Source of the DNA: CAVRTM01 sp963724015 | GTDB taxonomy: Bacteria > Actinomycetota > Actinomycetes > Actinomycetales > Dermatophilaceae | Reading direction: 5' to 3' | NCBI GenBank assembly: GCA_963724015.1 | Contig: CAVRTM010000014.1 | Coordinates: forward strand, 310,001 to 374,000 | Length of the DNA: 64,000 bases | Part shown: positions 24,630-34,337 of the stretch, piece by piece | How the letters are laid out: every line of letters begins with the position of its first letter | Position numbering within the stretch: position 1 is the stretch's first letter | Notes under the pieces: model-generated | Seen by the model: only the letters and a program-made list of their open reading frames with translations | Databases searched by the model: none | What the model was told of the DNA's origin: nothing | Position numbers and translations under genes: made by a program

Positions 24630-27340
24630 ATGGAAACCGCCGAGATCAGGCGCCGCTGGCTCCGCTTCTTCGAGAGCAAGGGCCACGCGGTCGTGCCCAG
24701 CTCCCCCTGCTGTACGACGACCCGAACCTGCTGTTCGTCAACGCCGGGATGGTGCCGTTCAAGCCCTACTTCCTCGGCCAGGAGACCGCCCCGTGGAAGC
24801 GCGCCACGAGCGTGCAGAAGTGCGTGCGCACCGGAGACATCGAGGAGGTCGGCAAGACCAGCCGGCACGGCGACCTTCTTCCAGATGAACGGCAACTTCT
24901 CCTTCGGCGACTACTTCAAGGCCGACGCGATCCGCTTCGCGTGGGAGCTGCTCACCGGCGCCCGGTCCGAGGGCGGCTACGGGCTCGACCCCGAACGGCT
25001 CTGGGCGACGGTCTACCTCGACGACGACGAGGCCGCGCAGCTGTGGGTGGAGCTGACCGACATCCCCGCCGAGCGGGTCGTGCGCCGCGGGATGGCCGAC
25101 AACTTCTGGTCCATGGGCGTGCCCGGGCCGTGCGGGCCCTCCAGCGAGATCTTCTTCGACCGCGGACCGGAGTACGGCGCGGAGGGTGGCCCGGCGGTCG
25201 ACGAGGACCGCTACATGGAGATCTGGAACCTCGTCTTCATGCAGAACATCCGCGGCGAGGGCAGCACCAAGGAGGACTACCCGATCCTGGGCGAGCTGCC
25301 GGCCAAGAACATCGACACCGGCATGGGGCTGGAGCGGCTGGCCGCGGTGCTCCAGGGCGTGCGACAACCTCTACGAGATCGACGAGGTCTACCCGGTCCT
25401 CGACGCGCGCCGCCCAGCTCGCGGGCAAGCGCTACGGCGCGCACTCCCGGCACGACGCCGCGCACAGCCACCCCGACGACGTCCGGCTGCGGGTCGTCGC
25501 CGACCACGTGCGCACCTCCCTGATGCTCATCGGCGACGGCGTCACCCCCGGCAACGAGGGCCGCGGCTACGTGCTGCGCCGGATGCTGCGCCGCGCCGTA
25601 CGGTCGATGCGCCTGCTCGGCGTCGAGCAGCCGTGCCTGCCCGAGCTGCTGCCGGTGAGCATGGAGCGGATGAAGCAGTCCTACCCCGAGCTGGAGAGCG
25701 ACTTCGGGCGGATCTCCACGATCGCCTACGCCGAGGAGGAGGCGTTCCGTCGGACGCTCGCGGCCGGCACGACGATCCTCGACACCGCCGTGACGCGCGC
25801 GAAGACCGCCGGCCGGTCCACCCTGGCCGGCGACGAGGCGTTCGCCCTGCACGACACCTACGGCTTCCCGATCGACCTGACCCTGGAGATGGCGGCCGAG
25901 CAGGGCGTCGACGTCGACGAGGCGGGCTTCCGCCGGCTGATGACCGAGCAGCGCCAGCGGGCCAAGGCCGACGCCCGGGCGAAGAAGAGCGGGCACGGCG
26001 ACACCTCCGTCTACCGCGCGGTCGCCGACTCCCTGGGCCGCAGCGTCGAGTTCACCGGCTACCAGGAGGTCATCTCCGAGGCACGGGTCTCCGGGCTGCT
26101 CGTGGACGGCGAGTCGGTCGCCTCCGCCCGCGCCGGCCAGGACGTCGAGCTGGTCCTGGACCGGACGCCGTTCTACGCCGAGGGCGGCGGCCAGCTCGCC
26201 GACGGCGGCCGGATCGAGCTGGACGGCGGCGCAGTCGTCGAGGTGCACGACGTGCAGTCCCCGATCAAGGGGCTGATCGTGCACCGCGCCAGCGTGCTGT
26301 CCGGCGAGGTCAGCACCGGCACCGCCGCGCACGCGCTCGTCGACATCGACCGGCGCCGGGCGATCTCCCGGGCCCACACCGCGACGCACATGGTGCACAA
26401 GGCGATCCGTGAGGCGCTGGGCGACACCGCGACGCAGGCCGGCTCGGAGAACGCGCCGGGCCGGTTCCGGTTCGACTTCAACGCGCAGTCGGCGCTGCCG
26501 GTGTCGGTGCTGTCCGACGTCGAGGCCAAGGTCAACGCGCTGCTGCTCGAGGACCTGCCGGTGCACGCCGAGATCATGACCCAGCAGCAGGCCCGCGACT
26601 CGGGCGCGATGGCGCTGTTCGGTGAGAAGTACGGCGACGCGGTGCGCGTGGTCTCGGTCGGCGACTGGGCGCGCGAGCTCTGCGGTGGCACGCACGCGCA
26701 GCGCTCCGGCCAGCTCGGCCTGGTCAAGCTGCTCGGCGAGGCGTCGATCGGCTCCGGCGTGCGCCGGGTCGAGGCGCTGGTCGGCACCGACGCCTACGAC
26801 TTCCTCGCCCGCGAGCACGCGGTGGTCGGCCAGCTCACCGAGGCCCTGAAGGTGCGGCCGGAGGAGCTGCCCGAGCGCATCTCCAGCATCCTCGGCCGGC
26901 TCAAGGACGCCGAGCGCGAGATCACCACCATGCGCCAGCAGCAGGTGCTGGCCCAGGCCGGGGCGCTGGTCTCCGGCGCACGGGACGTCTTCGGGGTGAG
27001 CTTCATCGGGCACGACGCCGGCAGCGGCGTCGGCGCCGACGACCTGCGCGGGCTCGCCCTCGACCTGCGGGGCCGCCTGGGCAACGACCGGCCCAGCGTC
27101 GTCGCGGTGGCCGGCGTCGCCAAGGACCGGCCCGTGGTCATCGTGGCGACCAACGACCCGGCCCGGCAGTGGGGCGTCCGTGCCGGTGACCTGGTCAAGG
27201 TCGCGGCCCAGGCCCTCGGCGGCGGCGGCGGCGGCAAGGACGACGTGGCCCAGGGCGGCGGCACCGACGCGACCAAGGTCGCCGAGGCGCTGGCGCGCGT
27301 CGAGCACACGGTCGGCGAGCGCGTCACCGCAGGTCGCTGA
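24630..27340 (+). CDS. alaS: Alanyl-tRNA synthetase
   Basis: Charges tRNA-Ala and edits Ser/Gly-tRNA-Ala. It begins METAEIRRRWLRFFESKGHA (catalytic core), continues with LLFVNAGMVPFKPYFLG, FFQMNGNFSFGDYFKADAI and GPCGPSSEIFFDRG, then the tRNA-recognition region, the editing domain with HTATHMVHKAIR and the zinc ligands in CGGTHAQRSG (about 26680), and the C-Ala domain ending GGGGGKDDVAQGGGTDATK. Four frameshifts fall in the first 800 bases: a deletion near 24708, and insertions near 24873, 25362 and 25405. From 25410 on it is continuous. A TACCCT box at 24561-24566 may be its -10. Confidence 0.93.
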
Positions 27341-27344
27341 CCGG

Positions 27345-27889
27345 ATGCGCACCGGCGTGCGGCTCGGGGTCGACGTGGGCAGCGTCCGCGTCGGCCTCGC
27401 CGCCAGCGACCCCTCCGGGGTGATCGCCACGCCGGTGCAGACGCTGCCGCGGGACCTCGGCGGCCGCTCGGACCAGCACGCCATCGCCGCGGCCGTGCGG
27501 GAGCGCGAGGTGCTCGAGGTGGTCGTGGGCCTGCCCCGGTCCCTCTCCGGCCTGGAGGGCAGGGCGGCGGCGCTGGCACGCGACTACGCCGTCGAGCTCG
27601 CCGCCCTGGTCGCCCCCGTCCCGGTGCGCCTGGTGGACGAGCGGCTGTCGACGGTGGATGCTTCAAGGACACTGCGGGACAGTGGTGTCGCCGGTCGCAA
27701 GCAGCGCGCCGTGGTGGACCAGGCGGCCGCCGTGCTCATCCTCCAGGCAGCACTGGATGGTGAGCGCAGCACCGGGACGCCGCCCGGCGAGGGGACGTGC
27801 GACCCGGCGAGGACGTGCAGCCCGGCGGGGGCGGCGGACCCCGCCGGCCCCGTAAACCCCGGCACAGGACAAGGGGCCAGGACCGATGA
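27345..27889 (+). CDS. ruvX: RuvX/YqgF-type Holliday junction resolvase-like protein
   Basis: RNase H-fold nuclease; the family resolves recombination intermediates and processes 16S rRNA precursor. The motifs are LGVDVGSVRVGLAASDPSG (catalytic Asp), VVVGLPRSLSGLEG, and the C-terminal VRLVDERLSTVDASRTLRD to AVVDQAAAVLILQAAL. As read the frame stays open far into mltG; the loss of one G near 27795 (after PPGEG) restores a frame that ends at TGA 27887-27889, overlapping the mltG start by 4 bases. This end is inferred from the overlap and codon use. The alaS-ruvX-mltG-aroE order is widespread in actinobacteria. Confidence 0.9.
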
Positions 27890-29157
27890 AGGACCAGCAC
27901 CTCGAGAGCTCCATCTTCGGCGACTCCGTGGACGGGGGCGTCTCCTCCGCGGAGGCGTCGGGCGGGGTGGCCGGGGGACCGGGGGAGGAGGCGCTGACCG
28001 GGGGCGCCGGCCAGGTACGGTCGGGACGGGCCGGGGGGCCGGGTCGACGCCCCCGGGGCGCGGGCGGTCCGGGGCAGCTGACCCCGCAGGAGCGTCGCCG
28101 TCGACGGCGACGCCGGCGCACCCGCGGGCTGCTCGTGCTGCTGCTCTGCGTCGCGCTCGTCGGCGGCGCCGGCGTGGTCGCCGTACAGGTCCTGAAGCCC
28201 ATGGTGGCCGGGCTGACCGCGAGCAAGGACTGGACCGGCACCGGCACGGGCCGGGCGACCGTGGTGGTGCACGCCGGTGACTCCGGGCGGACCATCGGGG
28301 TGGCCCTGCAGCAGGCGGGCGTGGTCAAGACGTCCAAGGCCTTCGCGGACGTCGCGGCCGACAACCCCCAGGCCGGCTCCATCCAGCCGGGGTCCTACGC
28401 CCTGCGCACCCGGATGAGCGCCACCGCGGCGCTCGACATGCTGCTCGACCCGGCCAACCGCACCGTGCCACGGGTGACCGTGCGCGAGGGGCTGTGGAAG
28501 TCCGAGGTGCTCAAGGCCCTGTCCAACGGCACCGGGCGGCCGCTGGCGGAGTACCAGGCGGCGCTGAAGAACCCCGCTGCGCTCGGCCTGCCGGCTGCGG
28601 CCAAGGGCAACGTCGAGGGATACCTCTTCCCGGCGACGTACGAGTTCGAGGCGGACGCCGGCGCCACGATCCAGCTGCGGACCATGGTCGCCAAGACGCT
28701 CGCCCAGCTGCGCGCCGCCGGTGTCGCCCCGGCGAACGCCCAGCGGGTGCTCACCGTCGCCAGCATCGTGGAGGCGGAGGCACGGCGGGACGTCGATCGC
28801 GGCAAGGTCGCGCGCGTGGTCTACAACCGCCTGGCCAGGAAGACGAAGCTGCAGATGGACTCCACGGTGCACTACGTGGTGCAGCGCCGCGGCGAAGTGG
28901 CCACCAGTGACGCCGAGCGCGCCAGGAAGAGCCCCTACAACACCTACTTCGTGACCGGTCTGCCCGCGGGGCCGATCGGCAACCCGGGCCGCGCCTCGAT
29001 CACGGCCGCCGCCAGGCCGACGCCGGGCCCGTGGTTGTACTTCGTCGCGGTCAACCCCGACACGGGCGAGACGCGGTTCGCGACCAACGCCACCGCGCAC
29101 CGGGCGAACGAGAAGCTCTTCAACGCCTGGTGCTCCGCGCACCAGGCCCGGTGCTGA
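27886..29157 (+). CDS. mltG: MltG-like endolytic murein transglycosylase
   Basis: YceG-family membrane enzyme that cuts nascent glycan strands during elongation. It has a 423-residue intact frame: a disordered cytoplasmic tail rich in Gly and a run of Arg (ERRRRRRRRRTRG), one membrane helix (LLVLLLCVALVGGAGVVAVQ, about residues 82-101), a LysM-like subdomain, then the catalytic YceG domain. This has REGLWKSEVLKAL, EGYLFPATYEFE, the catalytic glutamate in VASIVEAEARRD (about base 28770) and MDSTVHYV, with the late YNTYFVTGLPAGPIGNPGRA. It starts at ATG 27886. Confidence 0.93.
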   Translation: MKDQHLESSIFGDSVDGGVSSAEASGGVAGGPGEEALTGGAGQVRSGRAGGPGRRPRGAGGPGQLTPQERRRRRRRRRTRGLLVLLLCVALVGGAGVVAVQVLKPMVAGLTASKDWTGTGTGRATVVVHAGDSGRTIGVALQQAGVVKTSKAFADVAADNPQAGSIQPGSYALRTRMSATAALDMLLDPANRTVPRVTVREGLWKSEVLKALSNGTGRPLAEYQAALKNPAALGLPAAAKGNVEGYLFPATYEFEADAGATIQLRTMVAKTLAQLRAAGVAPANAQRVLTVASIVEAEARRDVDRGKVARVVYNRLARKTKLQMDSTVHYVVQRRGEVATSDAERARKSPYNTYFVTGLPAGPIGNPGRASITAAARPTPGPWLYFVAVNPDTGETRFATNATAHRANEKLFNAWCSAHQARC

Positions 29158-30018
29158 GCGCGGTGCCACCTGCAGGGGGAGCGGCCCACCGGGCCGCGGT
29201 GCTGGGCTCGCCCATCGCCCACTCGCTGTCGCCGGCGCTGCACACGGCGGCCTACGCCGTCCTCGGCCTCGACGACTGGAGCTACACCGCGTCCGAGGTG
29301 ACCGAGCACGACCTCGCCGACTTCGTGGCCGGGCTCGGACCGGAGTGGGCCGGCCTGTCGCTGACCATGCCGCTGAAGGAGGCCGCGTTCGCCGTCGCGC
29401 GGGAGGTGTCGCCGCTGGCGCGCGAGGTCGGGGCGGTCAACACGCTGGTGCGCAGGCCCGACGGAGGGTGGTCGGGCGACAACACCGACGTGCACGGTAT
29501 GACGCGTGCGCTGCAGGAAGCAGGCGGGGTGGACGCGGTGGCGGCGTCGGGGCACGTGCTCGTGCTCGGCTCTGGTGCCACCGCGCGCTCGGCCGTGGCG
29601 TCGCTGGCAGAGCTCGGCGCCGCAGCGGGTCATCTTCGCCGTGCGCGGGGCTGCACGCGCGGAAACCGTGGCGCAGGCGCGAAATCGGGGGATGGGCGTG
29701 CAGGAGTGCCGGCTCGGCGAGGTGCCTGCGGTGCTGCCGGAGGTGTCGCTGGTCGTGTCGACGCTGCCGGCTGGCGCCGCGCCGGCGGGGGTGCTCGGAG
29801 ACACCCCCGACCTGACGGGGCGGGTCCTGCTCGACGTGGTCTACGCGGGCTGGCCCACCCCGCTGGCGCAGGCGTTCGGGGACGCGGGGGGACGGGTCGT
29901 GTCGGGCCTGGAGATGCTGCTGCACCAGGCGGCGCGGCAGGTGGAGCTCATGACCGGGCACGCCGCGCCGGTCGCGGCGATGCGCGCCGCCGGCCTCGCC
30001 GCGATGGGGGACCGGTGA
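29151..30018 (+). CDS. aroE: Shikimate dehydrogenase
   Basis: NADPH-dependent reduction of 3-dehydroshikimate to shikimate. The substrate-binding N-terminus is AVLGSPIAHSLSPALHTAAY; catalytic LysAsn-type residues are in LTMPLKEAAF (Lys) and GDNTDVHGM (Asn/Asp). The Rossmann loop is VLGSGATARSAVAS. An extra G near 29622 (gccGcag) shifts the frame; it resumes with RVIFAVRGAARAE and ends GLEMLLHQAARQVELMTG, typical for the family. The start is GTG 29151, overlapping mltG; GTG 29163 is an alternative. It is the first gene of the aro cluster. Confidence 0.92.
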
Positions 30019-30725
30019 GCCTGACCGTCCCGGACGCCGCCGTACCGCTGTGGCTGGTGCTGGGACTGGCCCTGGCCGGCGGTGTGGTCGGGCTGCTCGT
30101 CGCCGGCCAGCTCGCCGACGGGCGCTACCGCCACCTCGACGAGCGCGGGCCGGCCCTGCCGCGGCACCGGACCGGGATCGCGCTCGCGACCGCGCTGGCC
30201 TGGGGCTCGCTGACGTGGCGCTTCGGTGACGCGGCGGGCTGGGCGGTGCTCCCGGCGTACCTGTACCTGGGCGTGGTGGGGGTGGCGCTGGCCTCGATCG
30301 ACCTGGACGTGCACCGGCTGCCGGACGTGCTGGTGCTGCCGTCGGCGCCGGCGGTCCTGGCCCTGCTGGCGGTGGCGTCGGCCTCGCTGGGCCAGTGGTG
30401 GCCGCTCGGGCGGGCCGTCCTCGCTGCGCTGGTGCTCTTCGCCGGCTACTTCCTGCTGATGATCCTGTCCCCGGGGGGCGGCGGCCTCGGCTTCGGTGAC
30501 GTCAAGCTCGCGCTCGTGCTCGGCCTGCTGCTGGGCTGGGTCGGCTGGGGCCCGGTGGTGGTGTCGGTGGCCGCCGCCTTCGTGCTCGGCGGCCTCGCCT
30601 CGGTGGTGCTGCTGGCGCTGCGCCGGGTCTCGCGGCAGTCCTCCATCGCCTTCGGCCCGGCCATGATCGCCGGGGCCTTCGTGGCGCTCGTCCTCCCGGT
30701 CCACGTGCTGACCGGCGCGTCGTAG
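30015..30725 (+). CDS. A24-family prepilin peptidase
   Basis: Polytopic aspartic protease of 236 residues that would cleave type IV pilin or Tad/Flp-type prepilin leaders. Both catalytic aspartates are visible: VALASIDLDVHRLPDVLVLP (about 30285-30345) and GGLGFGDVKLALVLG (about 30480-30525). There is no N-terminal cysteine-rich N-methyltransferase part as in PilD, so it is of the short actinobacterial type. It lies between aroE and aroC with 4-base overlap to aroE, a position shared by other actinobacteria (Rv2551c neighbourhood). No pilin gene is seen in the window, so its substrates are encoded elsewhere. Confidence 0.9.
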   Translation: MSLTVPDAAVPLWLVLGLALAGGVVGLLVAGQLADGRYRHLDERGPALPRHRTGIALATALAWGSLTWRFGDAAGWAVLPAYLYLGVVGVALASIDLDVHRLPDVLVLPSAPAVLALLAVASASLGQWWPLGRAVLAALVLFAGYFLLMILSPGGGGLGFGDVKLALVLGLLLGWVGWGPVVVSVAAAFVLGGLASVVLLALRRVSRQSSIAFGPAMIAGAFVALVLPVHVLTGAS

Positions 30726-30754
30726 CCGCGGCGGCGCGTGACAGGATTCCAGGC

Positions 30755-31979
30755 ATGCTGCGTTGGTTGACCGCCGGTGAGTCCCACGGCCCTGCCCTGA
30801 TGGCGACGCTCGAGGGGATGCCGGCCGGGGTCGAGGTCACCAGCGCCGACGTCGCTGCCGCCCTCGCCCGCCGCCGGCTGGGCTTCGGGCGGGGCGCCCG
30901 GATGAAGTTCGAGCTCGACGAGGTGGAGTTCCTCGGCGGCCTGCGCCACGGGCGTCACCCTCGGGTCGCCGCTGGCCATCCGGATCGGCAACACCGAGTG
31001 GCCCAAGTGGCAGACCGTGATGAGCCCCGACCCGGTGGCGGCCGACGCGCTCGCGGCCGCGGACGACGTGGGCGCGCCGCAGGAGGTGGCGCGCAACCGC
31101 CCGCTGACCCGGCCGCGGCCCGGCCACGCCGACCTGGTCGGCATGCAGAAGTACGGCTTCGAGGACGCCCGGCCGGTGCTGGAGCGGGCGTCGGCCCGCG
31201 AGACCGCCGCGCGCGTCGCCCTCGGCTGCGTCGCGTCGGCGTTCCTGGAGCAGGCCTACGGCATCCGGCTGGTCTCGCACACGGTGGCGATCGGCACCGC
31301 GGGAGTGGGTGACGACGCGGTGCTCCCCACGCCGGACGACGTGGACGCCCTGGACGCCGACCCGGTGCGGACGCTGGACGCGGCCGGCTCGGCGGCGATG
31401 GTGGCCGAGGTCGAGGCCGCCCGCAAGGACGGCGACACCCTGGGCGGCGTGGTGGAGGTCGTGGCCTACGGCCTGCCGCCGGGCCTCGGGTCGCACGTGC
31501 ACTGGGACCGCCGGCTCGACGCCCAGCTCGCGGGGGCGTTGATGGGGATCCAGGCGATCAAGGGCGTCGAGGTGGGCGACGGGTTCCGCACCGCGGCCCG
31601 GCGCGGGTCCGCGGCGCACGACGAGATGGAGCGTGACGCGGGCGGGGTCATCCAGCGGCGGACCGGCCGTGCCGGTGGCACCGAGGGCGGCATGTCCACC
31701 GGCGGCATCCTGCGGGTGCGGGCCGCGATGAAGCCGATCAGCACCGTGCCGCGGTCGCTGGACACGGTCGACATCGCCTCCGAGGAGCCGGCCAAGGCGA
31801 TCCACCAGCGCTCGGACGTGTGCGCCGTGCCGGCCGCCGGTGTCGTGGCCGAGGCGATGGTCGCACTCGTCCTGGCGCAGGCGTGCGTGGAGAAGTTCGG
31901 TGGCGACAGCGTGGCCGAGACCGCCCGCAACCACCGTGGTTACCTCGACTCGATCCCCGAGGCGCTGCGGTCATGGTGA
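30755..31979 (+). CDS. aroC: Chorismate synthase
   Basis: FMN-dependent final step of the shikimate pathway, from EPSP to chorismate. The signatures are LRWLTAGESHGPALMATLEG, RPGHADLVGMQKYG (about 31115), RASARETAARVALG, and the late MSTGGILRVRAAMKPISTV and HQRSDVCAVPAAGVVAEAM. One extra G near 30952 (cacgGgcgtc) breaks the frame between LRHG and VTLGSPLAIRIGNTEW. The start is ATG 30755, and the last bases overlap the aroK start. Restored length about 407 residues, normal for actinobacterial AroC. Confidence 0.95.
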
Positions 31980-32497
31980 GCGCACCCGGACGCCCGCGCG
32001 TGGTGCTGATCGGGCCGCCGGGGTCGGGCAAGACCACCGTCGGCCAGGAGGTGGCGTCGCTGCTCGGGCTGTCGCTGTACGACACCGACCGGGCCATCGA
32101 GCAGGCCGAAGGACGCAGCATCTCCGAGATCTTCGTCGAGGACGGGGAGGCGACGTTCCGCGACCTGGAGCGACGTGAGGTCGGGCGCGCGCTCGCGGGC
32201 CATGACGGCGTGCTCTCGCTCGGCGGCGGCTCGGTCCTGGACGAGGCCACCCAGGCCCTGCTGGCCGGGCACACCGTCGTCTACCTGCAGGTGGGGATCG
32301 CCGACGCCGCCAAGCGGGTCGGGTTCGACCGCAGCAGACCGCTGCTCGCGCTGCAGCCCCGCGCCGCGTGGGTCCGGCTGATGGAGGAGCGCCGTGGCAC
32401 CTACGAGCGTCTGGCGGTGCACTGCGTCGACACGGCCGGGCGCACCCCCGAGGACATCGCCGCCGAGATCGTGACCCTGTTGGAGGACCCATCGTGA
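31973..32497 (+). CDS. aroK: Shikimate kinase
   Basis: Phosphorylates shikimate with ATP. Walker A is IGPPGSGKTTVGQEVASLLG, followed by the shikimate-binding LYDTDRAIEQAEGRSISEIF and the glycine-rich LSLGGGSVLDEATQALL. The lid region VGFDRSRPLLA is present. The protein is about 174 residues and intact. It starts at ATG 31973 (GTG 31976 possible), inside the end of aroC, and its stop overlaps the aroB start, so aroC-aroK-aroB form one tightly coupled unit. Confidence 0.96.
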   Translation: MVSAPGRPRVVLIGPPGSGKTTVGQEVASLLGLSLYDTDRAIEQAEGRSISEIFVEDGEATFRDLERREVGRALAGHDGVLSLGGGSVLDEATQALLAGHTVVYLQVGIADAAKRVGFDRSRPLLALQPRAAWVRLMEERRGTYERLAVHCVDTAGRTPEDIAAEIVTLLEDPS

Positions 32498-33576
32498 GTG
32501 ACCAGACCCGCATCTCCATCGCCGGCGACACGTCGTACGACGTCGTCATCGGCACCGGCCTGCTCGGTGAGCTGCCCGGCCTGCTCGGCGGTGGTGTCGA
32601 GCGCGTCCTGGTGGTGCACCCTCGAGCGCTGCGCGCCACCGGCGAGGCGGTCCGGGATGACCTTGCCGCACAAGGGTTTTCGGCGTTCGTCGCTGAGGTG
32701 CCTGACGCGGAGGAGGCCAAGTCGGCGGAGGTCGCGTCGTTCCTGTGGGGGGTGCTGGGCCAGGCCGGCTTCACCCGCAGCGACGCCGTCGTCGGGGTCG
32801 GGGGAGGCGCCGTCACCGACCTGGCCGGCTTCGTCGCGGCCACGTGGCTGCGCGGGGTGAAGGTCGTGCACCTGCCCACCACGCTGCTCGGCATGGTCGA
32901 CGCGGCGGTCGGCGGCAAGACCGGCATCAACACCGCCGAGGGCAAGAACCTCGTCGGCGCGTTCCACCCGCCCGCAGGGGTGCTGTGCGACCTGTCGACG
33001 CTGGAGACGTTGCCGCCCAACGACTTCGTGGCCGGGCTGGCCGAGGTCATCAAGTGCGGTTTCATCGCCGACCCGGTGATCCTCGACATCATCGAGGCCG
33101 ACCCCGAGGCGGCGGCGCGGCCCGACGGCGCGTCCGTGCGGGAGCTCGTCGAGCGGGCCGTCGCGGTCAAGGCCAAGGTCGTCGCCGAGGACCTCAAGGA
33201 GTCCTCGTTGCGGGAGATCCTCAACTACGGGCACACGTTCGGCCACGCCATCGAGCAGGTGGAGCGCTACGCGTGGCGGCACGGCGCCGCGGTCAGCGTC
33301 GGCATGGTCTACGTCGCCGAGCTGGCCCGGCTCGCAGGGCGGTTGGACGACGAGGTGGTGGACCGTCACCGCAGCATCCTGCGCAGCGTCGGGCTGCCGG
33401 TGACCTACAGGGGGGACCGCTGGCCAGGGCTGTACGACGCGATGAAGCGGGACAAGAAGAACCGCGGGTCGCTGCTGCGGTTCGTCGTGCTGGACGATGT
33501 CGCGCGCCCGAACCGGTTGGAGGGCCCTGACCCCGCGCTGCTGTCGGCCGCGTACGCCGAGGTCTCCCGCGACTGA
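32494..33576 (+). CDS. aroB: 3-dehydroquinate synthase
   Basis: NAD- and metal-dependent conversion of DAHP to 3-dehydroquinate. The 360-residue protein is intact. Visible motifs: the NAD loop VGVGGGAVTDLAGFVAATWL, HLPTTLLGMVDAAVGGKTG, and the metal ligands Glu in GLAEVIKCGFIADP and the two histidines in LNYGHTFGHAIEQ (about 33220-33255). It starts at GTG 32494. It is the last contiguous gene of the aro cluster; aroQ follows only after two unrelated genes. Confidence 0.97.
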   Translation: MSDQTRISIAGDTSYDVVIGTGLLGELPGLLGGGVERVLVVHPRALRATGEAVRDDLAAQGFSAFVAEVPDAEEAKSAEVASFLWGVLGQAGFTRSDAVVGVGGGAVTDLAGFVAATWLRGVKVVHLPTTLLGMVDAAVGGKTGINTAEGKNLVGAFHPPAGVLCDLSTLETLPPNDFVAGLAEVIKCGFIADPVILDIIEADPEAAARPDGASVRELVERAVAVKAKVVAEDLKESSLREILNYGHTFGHAIEQVERYAWRHGAAVSVGMVYVAELARLAGRLDDEVVDRHRSILRSVGLPVTYRGDRWPGLYDAMKRDKKNRGSLLRFVVLDDVARPNRLEGPDPALLSAAYAEVSRD

Positions 33577-33606
33577 GGGCACGCCCCGCCTCAGCGCTGA
33601 CAGGAT

Positions 33607-34213
33607 GTGCGGGTGGAGTCGAACCTGGGGCGGTGGGACCCAATCACGCCCGCTGGGGCCGCGGATGTCCTGAGCGGACTGCAATGCCCCTGGTGGATCG
33701 CCGGCGGGTGGGCGATCGACCTCCACGTCGGGCACCAGACACGCGACCACGACGACATCGACGTGCTCATCCTCCGAGAGGACCAGCTGGCGCTCCAGCG
33801 TCAGCTCGCGGGGTGGGACCTGCACGCCGCCGACCCTCCCGGCGTCCTTCGGCCGTGGCGCCCGGGGGAGGTACTGCCGGCAGCTGTGCGTGACATCTGG
33901 TGCCGGCGCACTCCAACGTCGATGTGGTGCCTGCAGCTCATGATCGACGACGCGAAGGCTGGCGTCTGGACGTACCGGCGCGATGCACGGGTCCGACGGC
34001 CGGTCGCGGAGCTCCACGGGCGCCGCCTCAGATGCCGACCAACGGGTCCTCGCCCCGGAGGTGCAGCTGTTGCACAAGAGCCGCAGGCCGCGGCCGAAGG
34101 ACGAGGCGGACCTGCTCGCCGTCCGTCCGCACCTGGACCTCGGCCAGAAGAGATGGCTCGAGGCGGCGCTATCTCTGGTCTCGCCTGGACACCCGTGGCT
34201 CGGATCCCTCTGA
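33607..34213 (+). CDS. Nucleotidyltransferase resembling aminoglycoside 2''-adenylyltransferase (AadB type)
   Basis: About 200 residues. The nucleotidyltransferase core is WWIAGGWAIDLHVGHQTRDH followed by DDIDVLILR (about 33692-33775). The GGWAxD and HDDIDV motifs hold the metal-binding aspartates and match the ANT(2'')-I family. Downstream, LAPEVQLLHKSRRPRPKDEA and DLLAV fit the same family's C-terminal helix bundle. One extra base near 34030 breaks the frame. The start is unclear: GTG 33607 or GTG 33613. It sits between aroB and an HNH gene and interrupts the usual aroB-aroQ link. Whether it modifies aminoglycosides, another small molecule, or acts as a toxin/antitoxin-like enzyme cannot be told. 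Confidence 0.7.
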
Positions 34214-34278
34214 CCACCGATGACGTCTCGGCGGGTTGCTCGTCTCGCCTCGTGTGGCGTCAGAGGACGAAAAGCGCC

Positions 34279-34287
34279 TGTGGATAA
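34279..34287 (-). other. Perfect DnaA-box sequence upstream of HNH gene
   Basis: The plus strand reads tgtggataa, the complement of the DnaA box TTATCCACA. It stands alone 51 bases before the HNH start; a single box does not make an origin. Confidence 0.5.
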
Positions 34288-34325
34288 CCATTTCCAGGCA
34301 CAGAGGGCTTGTCGGTGGGCGCGGC

Positions 34326-34331
34326 TAGATT
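34326..34331 (+). promoter_or_regulatory. Putative -10 box of the HNH gene
   Basis: TAGATT ends 6 bases before ATG 34338, so the transcript would be nearly leaderless. Confidence 0.45.
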
Positions 34332-34337
34332 TGCTTC

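Noticed and set aside
29163..30018. GTG 29163 as the aroE start
   Set aside because: Possible, but GTG 29151 overlaps the mltG stop like the other coupled genes here, so it was preferred; the two cannot be separated from sequence alone.
34279..34337. Replication origin
   Set aside because: Only one DnaA box, no AT-rich region, and no dnaA or dnaN gene.
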